Shown piece after piece: positions 1-12,849 of a stretch of 64,000 nt of DNA (its first letter is position 1; each line of letters begins with the position of its first letter). The DNA is taken from positions 22,270,414 to 22,334,413 of the forward strand of contig OX326958.1 of assembly GCA_946800325.1 (NCBI GenBank), in the 5' to 3' direction. The DNA is from Luzula sylvatica. Lineage: Eukaryota; Streptophyta; Magnoliopsida; Poales; Juncaceae. The position numbers and the translations under genes are program-made. The notes beneath the pieces were generated by a model, which saw only the letters and a program-made list of their open reading frames with translations, was not told where the DNA came from and ran no database searches.

Positions 1-717
1 AAAACAGAAATCCGCATGTCTTAATCTTGAATTTTGGAGTTTTTGTTCGGAAACATCAAAATGATATACTTTGTTTGTTTTATACATAAATTTTGGTAAT
101 TATGAGAAAATATGATAATTGATATTTTTGAAGGTGTTAGACTTTGACTTTAATTTGCATATTTTAAACTTTTTTTAACAAAAAAATAGAAATTCGCATG
201 TGTTAGTGTTCTATTTTGGAGTATTTTTAGGAAACATGCAAAATTATGTATTTTGATGTTTTTAGACATCAATTTTTGCATTTATTAGACAAACATGATA
301 ATTGATATTTTTGAAGGCGTTAGACTTCACTTTTTTGCATATTTTCAAAAATTTTGAACAAAACAAATACAAATCCGCATGTGTTAGTCTTCTATTTTGG
401 AGTTTGTTTTTATGAAACATAAAAATTATGTATTTTGTTCATTTTAGATACAAAATTACGGATTTCAGAGAACAATATGAACAATGATATTTTTGAAGGT
501 ATTAGACATCACTTTTTGCATATTTTTCAATTTTTTTGAACAAAAAAAAAAAGAAATCCGTAATTGTTAGTCTTCAATTTCGGAGTTTTTTTCGGGAAGC
601 ATGTAAGTTATGTATTTGGTTCAATTTGGACATCAAGTTTCACATTTATTAGAAAGATATGATAATTCATTTTTTTTAAAATGTGTTAGACATCACATTT
701 TACATTTTTTTTCAAAT

Positions 718-835
718 GCTTTGAAAAAAAATAGAAGGTGTTAGACTTCACTTTTTGCTTTGAAAAAAAATAGAAGGTGTTAGACTTCACTTTTTGCTTT
801 GAAAAAAAATAGAAATTCGCATGTGTTAGTCTTCA
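718..835. repeat. 39-bp local expansion within the satellite
   Basis: The segment GCTTTGAAAAAAAATAGAAG plus GTGTTAGACTTCACTTTTT occurs at 718 and 757, with the leading part again at 796, a period of 39 bp. It joins two non-adjacent parts of the monomer, so it looks like a small unequal or slippage expansion that created a short chimeric subunit inside an otherwise 181-bp array. Confidence 0.85.
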
Positions 836-3800
836 ATTTTGGAGTTTTGTTTTTGAGAAAAACATGAAAATTAATTATTTTATTCATTTTAAACATAAAT
901 TTTAGAATTTAGTAGAAAAAATATGAGAATTGATTTTTAAGAAGGTGTTAGACTTCACTTTTTGCATTTTCCAACTTGTTTGAACAAAAAAAAAAGAAAT
1001 CCGCATGTGTTAGTCTTGAATTTTGGAGTTTTTGTGAGGAAACATGAAAAAAATATATTTTGTTTGTTTTATACATCAATTTTGGTAATTATTAGAAAAT
1101 ATGATAATTGATATTTTTGAAGGTGTCAGACTTCACATTTTTTGCATATTTTAAACTTTTTTGAACAACAAAAAATAGAAATCCGCAAGTGTTAGTCTTC
1201 AATTTCGAAGTTTTTTTTCGGGAACATGTAAGTTATGTATTTGGTTCCTTTTGGACATCAAGTTTCTCCTTTATTAGAAAGATATGATAATTCATCTATT
1301 TTAAAGGTGTTAGACTTCACATTTTACATTTTTTTTCAAATGCTTTGAAAAAAATAGAAATTCGCATGTGTTAGTCTTGAATTTTTGAGTTTTTGTTTGG
1401 AAACATGAAAATGATATATTTGTTCATTTCATACATCAATTTCGATAATTATTAGAAAAATATGATAATTGATATTTTTGAAGGTGTTAGACTTCACTTT
1501 TTTTGAACAAAAAAATAGAAATTCGCATGTGTTAGTCTTATATTTTTGAGTATTTTTTGGAAACATGAAAATTATGTATTTTGAGAAATTTAGACATCAA
1601 TTTTCGCATTTATTTGAAAAATATGATAATTGATATTTTTGAAGGTGTTAGAGTTCACTTTTTTTCATATTTTCAACTTTTTTGAACAAAAAAATACAAA
1701 TCCGTCAGTCTTCTATTTTGGAGTTCTTTTTACGAAACATGAAAATTATGTATTTTGTTCGTTTTAGATTTAAAATTATGCATTTGTAAGAATAATCTGA
1801 TAAATGATATTTTTGAAGGCGTTAGACTTAATTTTTTTGAGGGTAACATGTAAGTTATGTATTTGCTTCATTTTAGACATCAAGTTTCACATTTATTAGA
1901 AAGGTATGATAATTCATTTATTTTAAAAGTGTTAGACTTCACATTTTACATTTTTTTCAAATGGTTTAAAAAAAATAGAAATACGCACCTGTTAGTCTTC
2001 AATTTTGGAGTTTTTTTGGAAAAAAACATGAAAGTTAAGTATTTTGTTCATTTTATGCATAAATATTAAAATTTTGTAGAAAAATATGACAATTGATTTT
2101 TTTGGAAGGTGTTAGACTTCACTTTTTACATTTTTCAACTTGTTTGAACAAAAAAAATAGAAATCAGCATGTGTTAGTTTTCAATTTTGAAGTATTTGTT
2201 AGGAAACATGAAAATGATATATTTTGTTTGTTTTATACATCAATTTTGGTAATTATTAGAAAAATATGATAATTGATATTTTTGAAGGTGTTATAGACTT
2301 CACTTTTTTGCATATTTTAAACTTTTTTGAGCTAAAAAATAGAAATTCGCATGTGTTTGTCTTCTATTATGGATTATTTTTAGGAAACATGCAAATTATT
2401 TATTTTGAGCATTTTAGACATCATTTTTTGCATTTAATAGAAAAATATGATAATTGATATTTTTGAAGGTGTTAAGACTTCACTTTTTGCATTTTTTTAA
2501 CTTTTTTGAACAAAAAAAATAGAAATCCGCATGTGTTAGTCTTCTATTTTGGAGTTTTTTTTAGGAATCATTGAAAATTATTTATTTAATTCGTTTTTGA
2601 AATCTATTTTCGCTTTTATTAGAAAAAATATAGAAATTGATTTTTTTGAAGGTCAGACTTCACTTTTTTGCATATTTAAAATTTTTTTGAACAAAAAAAT
2701 AGAAATTCGCATGTGTTAGTCTTGTATTTTGAAGTATTTTTAGGAAACATGAAAATTATGTATTTTGAGCATTTTAGACATCAATTTTAGCATTTATTAG
2801 AAAATAGGATGATTGATAATTTTTAAAGTGTTAGACTTCACTTTTTTTTGCATCTTTTCAACTTTTTTGAACAAAAAAATACAAATCCGCACGTGTCAGT
2901 CTTCTATTTTGGAGTTTTTTTACGAAACAAGAAAATTATGTATTATGTTCGTTTTAGATATAAAATTATGCATTTGTAAGAACAAAATGATAAATGATAT
3001 TTTTGAAGGTGTTAGACTTCCCTTTTTTGCATTTTTTTTAACTTTTTTTAACAAAAAAAATACAAATCCGCATGTCTTAGTCTTCTATTTTGCAGGGTTT
3101 ATTAGGAAAAATGAAAATTATGTATTTTATTTGTTTTAGAAATAAATTTTCGCATTTATTAGAAAAATATAGAAATTGATTTTTTTGAAGGTCTTAGACT
3201 TCACTTTTTTGAACAAAAAAAATAGGAATCCGCAAGTGTTAGTCTTCAATTTCGGAGTATTTTTTCAGGAAACATGTAAGTTACGTATTTTGTTCATTTT
3301 AGACATCAATTTTCACATTTGTTAGAAAGGTATGCTAATTCATTTATTTTAAAGGTGTTAGACTTCACTTTCTGCATTTTATTAACTTTTTTGAACAAAC
3401 AAAATACAAATCCGCATGTGTTAGCCTTCTATTTTGGAGGGTTTTTTTAGGAATCATTGTAAATTATGTATTTAATTTGTTTCAGAAATCTATTTTCGCA
3501 TTTATTAGAAAAATATAGAAATTGATTTTTTTGAACGTGTTAGACTTCACTTTTTTGCATATTTAATTTTTTTTTTAACAAAAAAATTGAAATTCGCATG
3601 TGTTAGTCTTGTATTTTGGAGTATTTTTAGGAAACACGAAAATTATGTATTTTGAGCATTTTAGACCTCAATTTTAGAATTTATTAGAAAAAATGATAAT
3701 TGATATTTTTTAAGGTGTCAGACTTCACTTTTTTTGCATATTTTCAACTTCTTTGAACAAAAAAATACAAATCCGCATGTGTTAGTCTTCTATTTTGGAG

Positions 3801-5599
3801 TTTTTTTACGAAACAAGAAAATTATGTATTACGTTCGTTTTAGATATAAAATTATGCATTTGTAAGTACAAAATGATAAATGATATTTTTCAAGGTGTTA
3901 GACTTCACTTTTTTGCATTTTTTTTTAAACTTTTTTTAACAAAAAAAATACAAATCCGCAAGTGTTAGTCTTCTATTTTGGAGGGTTTATTAGGAAACAT
4001 GAAAATTATGTATTTTATTTGTTTTAGAAATCTATTTTCTCATTTATTAGAAAAATATAGAAATTGATTTTTTTGGAGGTGTTAGACTTCACTTTTTTGC
4101 ATATTTTAAATTTTTTTGAACAAAAAAATAGAAATTCGCATGTGTTAGTCTTGTATTTTGGAGTATTTTTAGGAAGCATGAAAATTATGCATTTTGAGCA
4201 TTTTAGACATCAATTTGAGCATTTATTAGAAAAATATGATAATTGATATCTTTTAAGGTGTTAGACTTCAATTTTTTGCATATTTTCAACTTTTTTGAAC
4301 AAAAAAAATACAAATCCGCATGTGTTAGTCTTCTATTCTGGAGTTTTTTTACGAAACAAGAAAATTATGTATTACGTTTGTTTTAGATATAAAATTACGC
4401 ATTTGTAAGAACAAAATGATAAATGATATATTTGATGATGTTAGACATCACTTTTTTGCTTTTTTTTAACTTTTTTTAACAAACAAAATACAAATCCGCA
4501 TGTGTTAGTCTTCTATTTGGGAGGGTTTATTAGGAAACATGAAAATTATGTATTTTATTTGTTTTAGAAATCAATTTTCGCATTTATTTGAAAAATATTG
4601 AAATTGATGTTTTTTGAAGGTGTTAGACTTCACTTTTTTGCATTTTTTCAACTTTTTTGAATAAAAAAATAGAAATCCGCATGTGTTAGTCTTCAATTTC
4701 GGAGTTTTTTTCTTCAGGAAACAGGTAAGTTATGTATTTGGTTCATTTTAGACATCAAGTTTCGCATTTATTAGAAAGGTATGATAATTCATTTATTTTA
4801 AAGGTGTTAGACTTCACATTTTATATTTTTTCAAATGCTTTGAAAAAAATAGAAATTCGCACGTGTTAGTCTTCAATTTTGGATTTTTTATTAAAAAAAA
4901 CATGAAAATTAAGTATTTTGTTCATGTTAAGCATAAATTTTAAAATTTTGTAGAAAAAATTGAGAATTGATTTTTTTTTAAGGTGTTAGACTTCAATTTT
5001 TATATTTTTCAACTTGTTTGAACAAAAAAAAATAGAAATCAGCATTTTTTAATCTTCAATATTTAAATTTTTATTAGGAAACATGAAAATGATATATTTT
5101 GTTTGTTTTATACATCAATTTTGGTAATTATTAGAAAAATATGATAATTGATAGTTTTGAAGGTTTGGCTTCACTTTTTTGCATATTTTAAACTTTTTTG
5201 AGCAAAAAAATAGAAATTCGCGTGTGTTAGTCTTCTATTATGGAGTATTTTTAGGAAACATGCAAATTATTTATTTTGAGCATTTTAGAAAGCAATTTTA
5301 GAATTTATTAGAAAAATATGATAATTGATATTTTTTAAGGTGGTAGACATCACTTTATTGAATTTTTTTTTAACTTTTTTTAACAAAAAAAATACAAATC
5401 CGCATGTGTTAGTCTTCTATTTGGGAGGGTTTATTAGGAAACATGAAAATTATGTATTTTATTTGTTTCAGAAATCAATTTTCGCATTTATTCGAAAAAT
5501 ATAGAAATTGATTTTTTTGAAGGTGTCAGACCTCACTTTTTTGCATTTTTTCAACTTTTTTGAACAAAAAAAATAGAAAATCTGCAAGTGTTAGTCTTC

Positions 5600-8560
5600 A
5601 ATTTCGGAGTTTTTTTTTCAGGAAACATGTAAGCTATGTATTTTGTTCATTCTAGACATCAAGTTTCCTCATTTATTTGAAAGGTATGATAATTCATTTA
5701 TTTTAAAGGTGTTAGACTTCACATTTTACATTTTTTTTCAAATGCTTTGAAACAAAATGGAAATTCGCACGTGTTAGTCTTCAATTTTGGACTTTTTTTG
5801 AAAAAAAACATGAAAATTAAGTATTTTGTTCATTTTAAACAGAAATTTTAAAATTTTGTAGAAAAATATTAGAATTGATTTTTTTTAAGGTGTTAGACTT
5901 CACTTTTTACATTTTTCAACTTGTTTGAACAAAAAAAAATAAAAATCAGCATGTGTTAATCTTCAATTTTTAAGTTTTTGTTAGGAAACATGAAAATGAT
6001 ATATTTTGTTTGTTTTATACATCAATTTTGGTAATTATTAGAAAAATACAATGTTTTAAATTGCGATATTGCGGTCCATTGCGCTTGAACAATAATTTAC
6101 ACATGATCTCCGATATTGCGGCATATTGCGGCGATATTGCGGCGCTATATAGCAGGTTGCGGTGTTGCGTTTTATGGATATTTATTGCGAATTGCGCTAT
6201 TGCGACGCAATTGCGCCGCAATTTAAATCATTGGAAAAATATGATAATTGATATTTTGAAGGTGTTAGACTTCACTTTTTTGGATATTTTAAACTTTTTT
6301 GAGCAAAAAAATAGAAATTCGCATGTGTTAGTCCTCTATTATGTAGTATTTTTAGGAAACATGCAAATAATTTATTTTCATCATTTTAGACATCATTTTT
6401 TGCATTTATTAGAAAAATATGATAATTGATATTTTTGAAGGTGTTAGACTTCACTTTTTTGGATATTTTAAACTTTTTTGAGCAAAAAAATAGAAATTCG
6501 CATGTGTTAGTCTTCTATTATGGAGTATTTTTAGGAAACATGCAAATTATTTTTTTTGAGCATTTTAGACGTCAATTTCAGCATTTATTAGAAAAATATG
6601 ATAATTGATATTTTTGAAGGTGACTTCACTTTTTTGCATATGTTAGTCTTCTATTTTGGAGTTTTTTTTTATGAAACAAGAAAATTATATATTACGTTCG
6701 TTTTAGACATAAAATTACGCATTTGTAAGAACAAAATGATAGATGATATTTTTGAAGGTGTTAGACTTCACTTTTTTGCATTTTTTCAAGTTTTTTGAAA
6801 AAAAAAAATACAAATCCGCATGTGTTATTTTTCTATTTCGGAGGGTCTACTAGGAAATAAGAAAATAATGTATTTTATTTGTTTTAGAAATCAATTTTCG
6901 CATTTATTAGAAAAATATAGAAATGGATTTTTTTGAAGGTGTCAGACTTCACTTTTTTACATTTTTTCAACTTTTTTGAACAAAAAAAATAGAAATCCGC
7001 AAATGTTAGTCTTCAATTTCGGAGTTTTTTTTTCCAGGAAACAAGTAAGTTATGTATTTGGATCATTTTAGACATCAAGTTTCGCATTTATTAGAAAGGT
7101 ATGATAATTCATTTATTTTAAAGGTGTTAGACTTCACATTTTACATTTTTTTCAAATGCTTTGAAAAAAATTTGAAATTCGCACGTGTTAGTCTTCAATT
7201 TTGGAGTTTTTTGAAACAAAACATGAAAATGAAGTATTTTGTTCATTGTAAGCAAAAATTTCAAAATTTTGTAGAAAAATATGAGAATTGATTTGTTCTT
7301 AAGGTGTTAGACTTCACTTTTTACATTTTTCAACTTGTTGGAACAAAAAAAAATAGAAATCAGCATGTGTTAATCTTCAATTTTTAAGTTTTTGTTAGGA
7401 AACATGAAAATGATATATTTTGTTTGTTTTATACGTCAATTTTGGTAAGTATTAGAAAAATATGATAATTGATATTTTTGAAGGTGTTAGACTTTACTTT
7501 TTTGGATATTTTAACCTTTTTTGAGCAAAAAACTAGAAATTCGCATGTGTTAGTCTTCTATTATGGAGTATATTTAGGAAACATGCAAATTATTTATTTT
7601 GAGCATTTTAGACATCATTTTTTGCATTTATTTGAAAAATATGATAATTGATATTTTTTAAGGTGTTAAACTTCAATTTTTGTATTTTTTAACTTTTTTG
7701 AACAAAACCAATACAAATCCGCATGTGTTAGCCTTCTATTTTGGATGTTTTTTTTAAGGAATCATTGAAAATTATGTATTTAATTTGTTTCAGAAATCAA
7801 TTTTCGCATTTATATGAAAAATATAGAAATTTATTTTTTTGAAGGTGTTAGACTTCACTTTTTTGTATTTTTCAACTTTTTTCAACAAAAAAAATAGAAA
7901 TCCGCAAGTGTTAGTCTTCAATTTCGGAGTTTTTTTTCAGGAAACATGTAAGTTATGTATTTTGTTCATTTTAGACATCAAGTTTCCTCATTTATTTGAA
8001 ACGTATGATAATTCATTTATTTTAAAGGTTTTAGACTTCACATTTTACATTTTTTGTCAAATGCTTTGAAACAAAATGGAAATTCGCACGTGTTAGTCTT
8101 CAATTTTGGACTTTTTTTGAAAAAAAACATGAAAATTAAGTATTTTGTTCATTTTAAACAGAAATTTTAAAATTTTCTAGAAAAATATTAGAATTGATTT
8201 TTTTAAGGTGTTAGACTTCACTTTTTACATTTTTCAACTTGTTTGAACAAAAATAAAATAAAAATCAGCATGTGTTAATCTTCAATTTTTATGTTTTTGT
8301 TAGGAAACATGAAAATGACATATTTTGTTTGTTTTATACATCAATTTTGGTAATTATTAGAAAAATATGATAATTGATATTTTTGAAGGTGTTAGACTTC
8401 ACTTTTTTGGATATTTTAAACTTTTTTGAGCAAAAAAATAGAAATTCGCATGTGTTAGTCTTCTAATATGTAGTATTTTTAGGAAACATGCAAATAATTT
8501 ATTTTCAGCATTTTAGACATCATTTTTTGCATTTATTAGAAAAATATGATAATTGATATT
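5600..8560. repeat. Satellite higher-order repeat pair, offset ~2.3 kb
   Basis: Diagnostic variants recur in the same order. GAAACAAAATGGAAATTCGC is near 5,749 and again near 8,068. A TTTCCTCATTTATTTGAAA variant is near 5,664 and 7,985. The TGTAGTATTTTTAGG variant is at 6,342 and 8,469. After subtracting the 193 bp added by the MITE and its duplicated target, the offset is about 2,315-2,320 bp, close to 13 monomers with small deletions. This is a second, more diverged instance of the 13-mer organisation seen at 12.8-19 kb. Confidence 0.75.
6049..6233. mobile_element. hAT-type MITE inserted in the satellite (185 bp)
   Basis: Non-coding insert flanked by the perfect 8-bp direct repeat GAAAAATA (6,041-6,048 and 6,234-6,241), as made by hAT transposases. 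Its ends are inverted repeats, CAATGTTTTAAATTGCG on the left and the complement of CAATGATTTAAATTGCG on the right. The interior is dense in TTGCGG/CCGCAA motifs, resembling hAT subterminal binding sites. The larger element at 27,787-28,684 has the same ends, so they form one family. An uninterrupted version of the target lies at 8,360-8,367 in the paralogous satellite unit, which confirms both borders. Confidence 0.92.
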
Positions 8561-8904
8561 TTTGAAGGTGTTAGACTTCTATTTTTGCATTTTTTTTTAA
8601 CTTTTTTGAACAAAACAAATACAAATCTGCCTGTGTTGACCTTCTATTTTGGTGGTTTTTTTAAGGAATCATTGAAAATTATGTATTTAATTTGTTTTAG
8701 AAATCTATTTTCGCATTTATTAGAAAAATATTGAAATTGATTTTTTTGAAGGTGTTAGAAAAATATCATTTATTTTGAGCATTTTAGACATCATTTTTTG
8801 CATTTATTAGAAAAATATGATAATTGATATTTTTGATGGTGTTAGACTTCACTTTTTGCATTTTTTCAACTTTTTTGAACAAAACAAAGACAAATCCGCA
8901 TGTG

Positions 8905-9272
8905 AGTGATGATCTGGTACGGTGAGTGATGATCTGGATTGACCAAGAGATCAGGGAGCTAGATTTCCAAAAGTAAGGGCTCCGAGACCAAGCAAGGAAA
9001 TAGGGAGGGAGTGCACCTTCATAGCGAAAACGCAGTTCTAGGCTGACGCGGGGAAGTAGATCCACGGGCAAGACACAGAATAGCTACCCGAGAAAGTCAG
9101 ACAAGAAAGGTTGAGGCAAGCTTAGTCAAATCAACGGAATAAGGCACCTCAACGAATCCAAAAGAGAAGGCTTTTCCCTACTCACCTCAATGCTATGGGA
9201 TCTGAACCCCGGATCTCCCCTCCTGGTAGTAGAGTGGCTTGACGCAGAAGGGATAAAAGAAAGACAGTCGAT
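8905..9272. other. GC-richer foreign insert in the satellite, possibly organellar DNA
   Basis: The monomer sequence stops after AATCCGCATGTG and resumes at CCTTCTATTTTGGAGG, with about 368 bp of balanced-composition DNA between, unlike the surrounding AT-rich satellite. The left end starts with a short tandem duplication of GTGAGTGATGATCTGG. The middle, for example AGAATAGCTACCCGAGAAAG, has the texture of angiosperm mitochondrial intergenic DNA. On the minus strand GGGGTTCAGATCCC resembles a tRNA T-arm, but no complete cloverleaf was found. No TIRs, LTR ends or clear target duplication are visible. Origin as a nuclear mitochondrial insertion is an inference from base texture only. Confidence 0.55.
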
Positions 9273-12200
9273 GCCTTCTATTTTGGAGGTTTTTTTTAGG
9301 AATCATTGAAAATTATGTATTTAATTTGTTTTAAAAATCTATTTTTGCATTTATTAGAAAAATATAGAAATTGATTTTTTTGAAGGTGTTACACTTCACT
9401 TTTTTGCATATTTTAAATTTTTTTGATCAAAAAAATATAAATTCGCATGTGTTAGTCTTGTATTTTGGAGTATTTTTAGGAAACATGAAAATTATGTACT
9501 TTGAGCATTTTAGAAGTCAATTTTAGCATTTATTTGAAAAATATGATAATTGATATTTTTTAAGGTGTTAGACTTCACTTTTTTGCATATTTTCAACTTT
9601 TTTGAAGAAAAAAATACAAATCCGCATGTGTTAATCTACTATTTTGGAGTTTTTTTACGAAACAAGAAAATTATGTATTTTGTTCGTTTTAGATATAAAA
9701 TTACGCATTTGTAAGAACAAAATGATAAATGATATTTTTTAAGGTGTCAGACTTTACTTTTTTGCATTTTTTTTAACTTTTTTTAACAAAAATACAAATC
9801 CACATGTGTTTTCCTTCTATTTTGGAGGGATTATTAGGAAACATGAAAATTATGCGTTTTGATTGTTTTAGAAATCAATTTTCGCATTTATTAGAAAAAT
9901 ATAGAAATTGATTTTTTTTTAAGGTGTTAGACTTCACGTTTTTGCATTTTTTCAACTTTTTTGAAGAAAAAAAAATTGAAATCCGCAGGTGTTAGTCTTC
10001 AATTTCGGAGTTTTTTTTCCAGGAAACATGTAAGTTATGTATTTGGTTCTTTTAGACATCAAGTTTCACACTTATTAGAAAGGTATGATAATTCATTTAT
10101 TTTAAAGGTGCTAGACTTCACATTTTACATTTTTTTCAAATGCTTTGAAAAAATATAGAAATTAACACGTGTTAGTTTTTAATTTGGGAGTTTTTTTGAG
10201 AAAAAACATGAAAATTAAGTATTTTGTTCATTTTAAGAATAAATTTTAAAATTTTGTAGAAAAATAAAACAATTGATTTTTTTTTTAAGGTGTTAGATTT
10301 CACTTTTTACATTTTTCAACTTGTTTGAACAAAAAAAAATAGAAATGAGCATGTGTTAATCTTCAATTTTGAAGTTTTTGTTAGGAAACATGAAAATGAT
10401 ATATTTTGTTTGTTTTATACTTCAATTTTGATAATTATTGGAAAAATATGATAATTGATATTTTTGAAGGTGTGTTAGACTTCACTTTTTTGGATATTCT
10501 AAACTTTTTTCAGCAAAAAAATAGAAATTCGCATGTGTTAGCCTTCTATTATGGAGTTTTTTTAGGAAACATGCAAATTATTTATTTTGAGCATTTTAGA
10601 AATCATTTTTTGCATTTATTAGAAAAATATGATAATTGATATTTTTGATGGTGTCAGACTTCACTTTTTGCATTTTTTTAACTTTTTTGAACAAAACAAA
10701 TACAAATCCGCTTGTGTCAGCCTTCTATTTTGGAGGTTTTTTTTAGGAATCATTGAAAATTATGTATTTAATTTGTTTTAAAAATCTATTTTCGCATTTA
10801 TTAGAAAAATATAGAAATAGATTTTTTTGAAGGTGTTACACTTCAATTTTTTGCATATTTTAAATATTTTTGAACAAAAAAATAGAAATTCGCATGTGTT
10901 AGTCTTGTATTTTGGAGTATTTTTAGGAAACATGAAAATTATGTTTTTTGAGCATTTTAGATGTCAATTTTAGCATTTATATGCAAAATATAGAAATTGA
11001 TATTTTTTTAAGGTGTTAGACTTCACTTTTTTGCATATTTTCAACTTTTCTGAAGAAAAAAATACAAATCCGCATGTGTTAGTCTTCTATTTTGGAGTTT
11101 TTTTACGAAACAAGAAAATTATGTATTATGTTCGTTTTAGACTTCACTTTTTTGCATTTTTTCAACTTTTTTTTAACAAAAAAAATAGAAATCCGCAAGT
11201 GTTAGTCTTCAATTTCGGAGTTTTTTTTTCAAGAAACATGTATGTTATGTATTTGGTTCATTTTAGACATCAAGTTTCGCATTTATTAGAAAGGTATGAT
11301 AATTCATTTATTTTAATGGTGTTAGACTTCACATTTTACATTTTTTTCAAATGCTTTGGGAAAATATAGAAATTCGCACGTGTTAGTCTTCAATTTTGGA
11401 TTTTTTTAGAGAAAAAACATGAAAATTAAGTATTTTATTCATTTTAAGTATAAATTTTAAAATTTTGTAGAAAAATATGATAATTGATTTTTTTCAAGGT
11501 GTGTTAGACTTCACTTTTTTGAATATTTTAAACTTTTTTCATCAAAAAAATAGAACTTCGCATGTATTGGCCTTCTATTATGGAGTTTTTTTAGGAAACA
11601 TGCAAATTATTTATTTTGAGCATTTTAGAAATCATTTATTGCATTTATTAGAAAAATATGATAATTGATATTTTTTATGGTGTTAGACTTCACTTTTTGC
11701 ATTTTTTTGAACTTTTTTGAACAAAACAAATACAAATCCGCTTGTGTTAGCCTTCTATTTTGGAGGTTTTTGTTAGGAATCATTGAAAATTATGTATTTA
11801 ATTTGTTTTCAAAATCTATTTTCGCATTTTTTAGAAAAATGTAGAAATTCATTTTTTTTAAGGTGTTACACTTCACTTTTTTGCATACATTAAATATTTT
11901 TGAACAAAAAAATTGAAATTCGCATGTGTTAGTCTTGTAATTTGGAGTATTTTTAGGAAACATGAAAATTATGTATTTTGAGCATTTTTGACGTCAATTT
12001 TAGCATTTATTAGAAAAATATGATAATTGATATTTTTTAAGGTGTTAGACTTCACTTTTTTGCATATTTTCAACTTTTTTGAAGAAAAAAATACAAATCC
12101 GCATATGTCAGTCTTCTATTTTGGAGTTTTTTTACGAAACAAGAAAATTATGTATTATGTTCATTTTAGATATGAAATTACGCATTTGTAAGAACAAAAT

Positions 12201-12849
12201 GATAAATGATATTTTTGAAGGTGTTAGACTTCACTTTTTTGCATTTTTTTTTAACTTTTTTTAACAAAAAAAATGCAAATCCGCATGTATTTGTCTTCTA
12301 TTTTGGAGGGTTTATTAGGAAACATGAAAATTACGTATTTTGTTAGTTTTAGAAATCAATTTTCGCATTTATTAGAAAAATATAGAAATTAATTTTTTTG
12401 AAGGTGTTAGACTTTACTTCTTTGCATTTTTTCAACTTTTTTGAAGAAAAACAATAGAAATCCGCAGGTGTTAGTGTTCAATTTCGGAGTTTTTTTTCCA
12501 AGAAACATGTAATTTATGTATTTGGGTCATTTTAGACATCAAGTTTCGCATTTATTTGAAAGGTATGATAATTCATTTATTTTAAAGGTGCTAGACTGTA
12601 CATTTTACATTTTTTTCAAATGTTTTGAAAAAAATAGAAATTAACACGTGTTAATTTTCAATTTTGGAATTTTTTTGAGAAAAAACAAGAAAATTAAGTA
12701 TTTTGTTCATTTTAAGCATAAATTTTAAAATTTTGTAGAAAAATATGTGAATTGATTTTTTTTAAGGTGTTAGACTTGACTTTTTATATTTTTCAACTTG
12801 TTTGAACAAAAAAAAATAGAAATCAGCATGTGTTAATCTTCAATTTTTA

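Noticed and set aside
9195..9240. Possible tRNA in the organelle-like insert
   Set aside because: Only a T-arm-like word (GGGGTTCAGATCCC on the minus strand) is visible; no anticodon or D-arm could be fitted.
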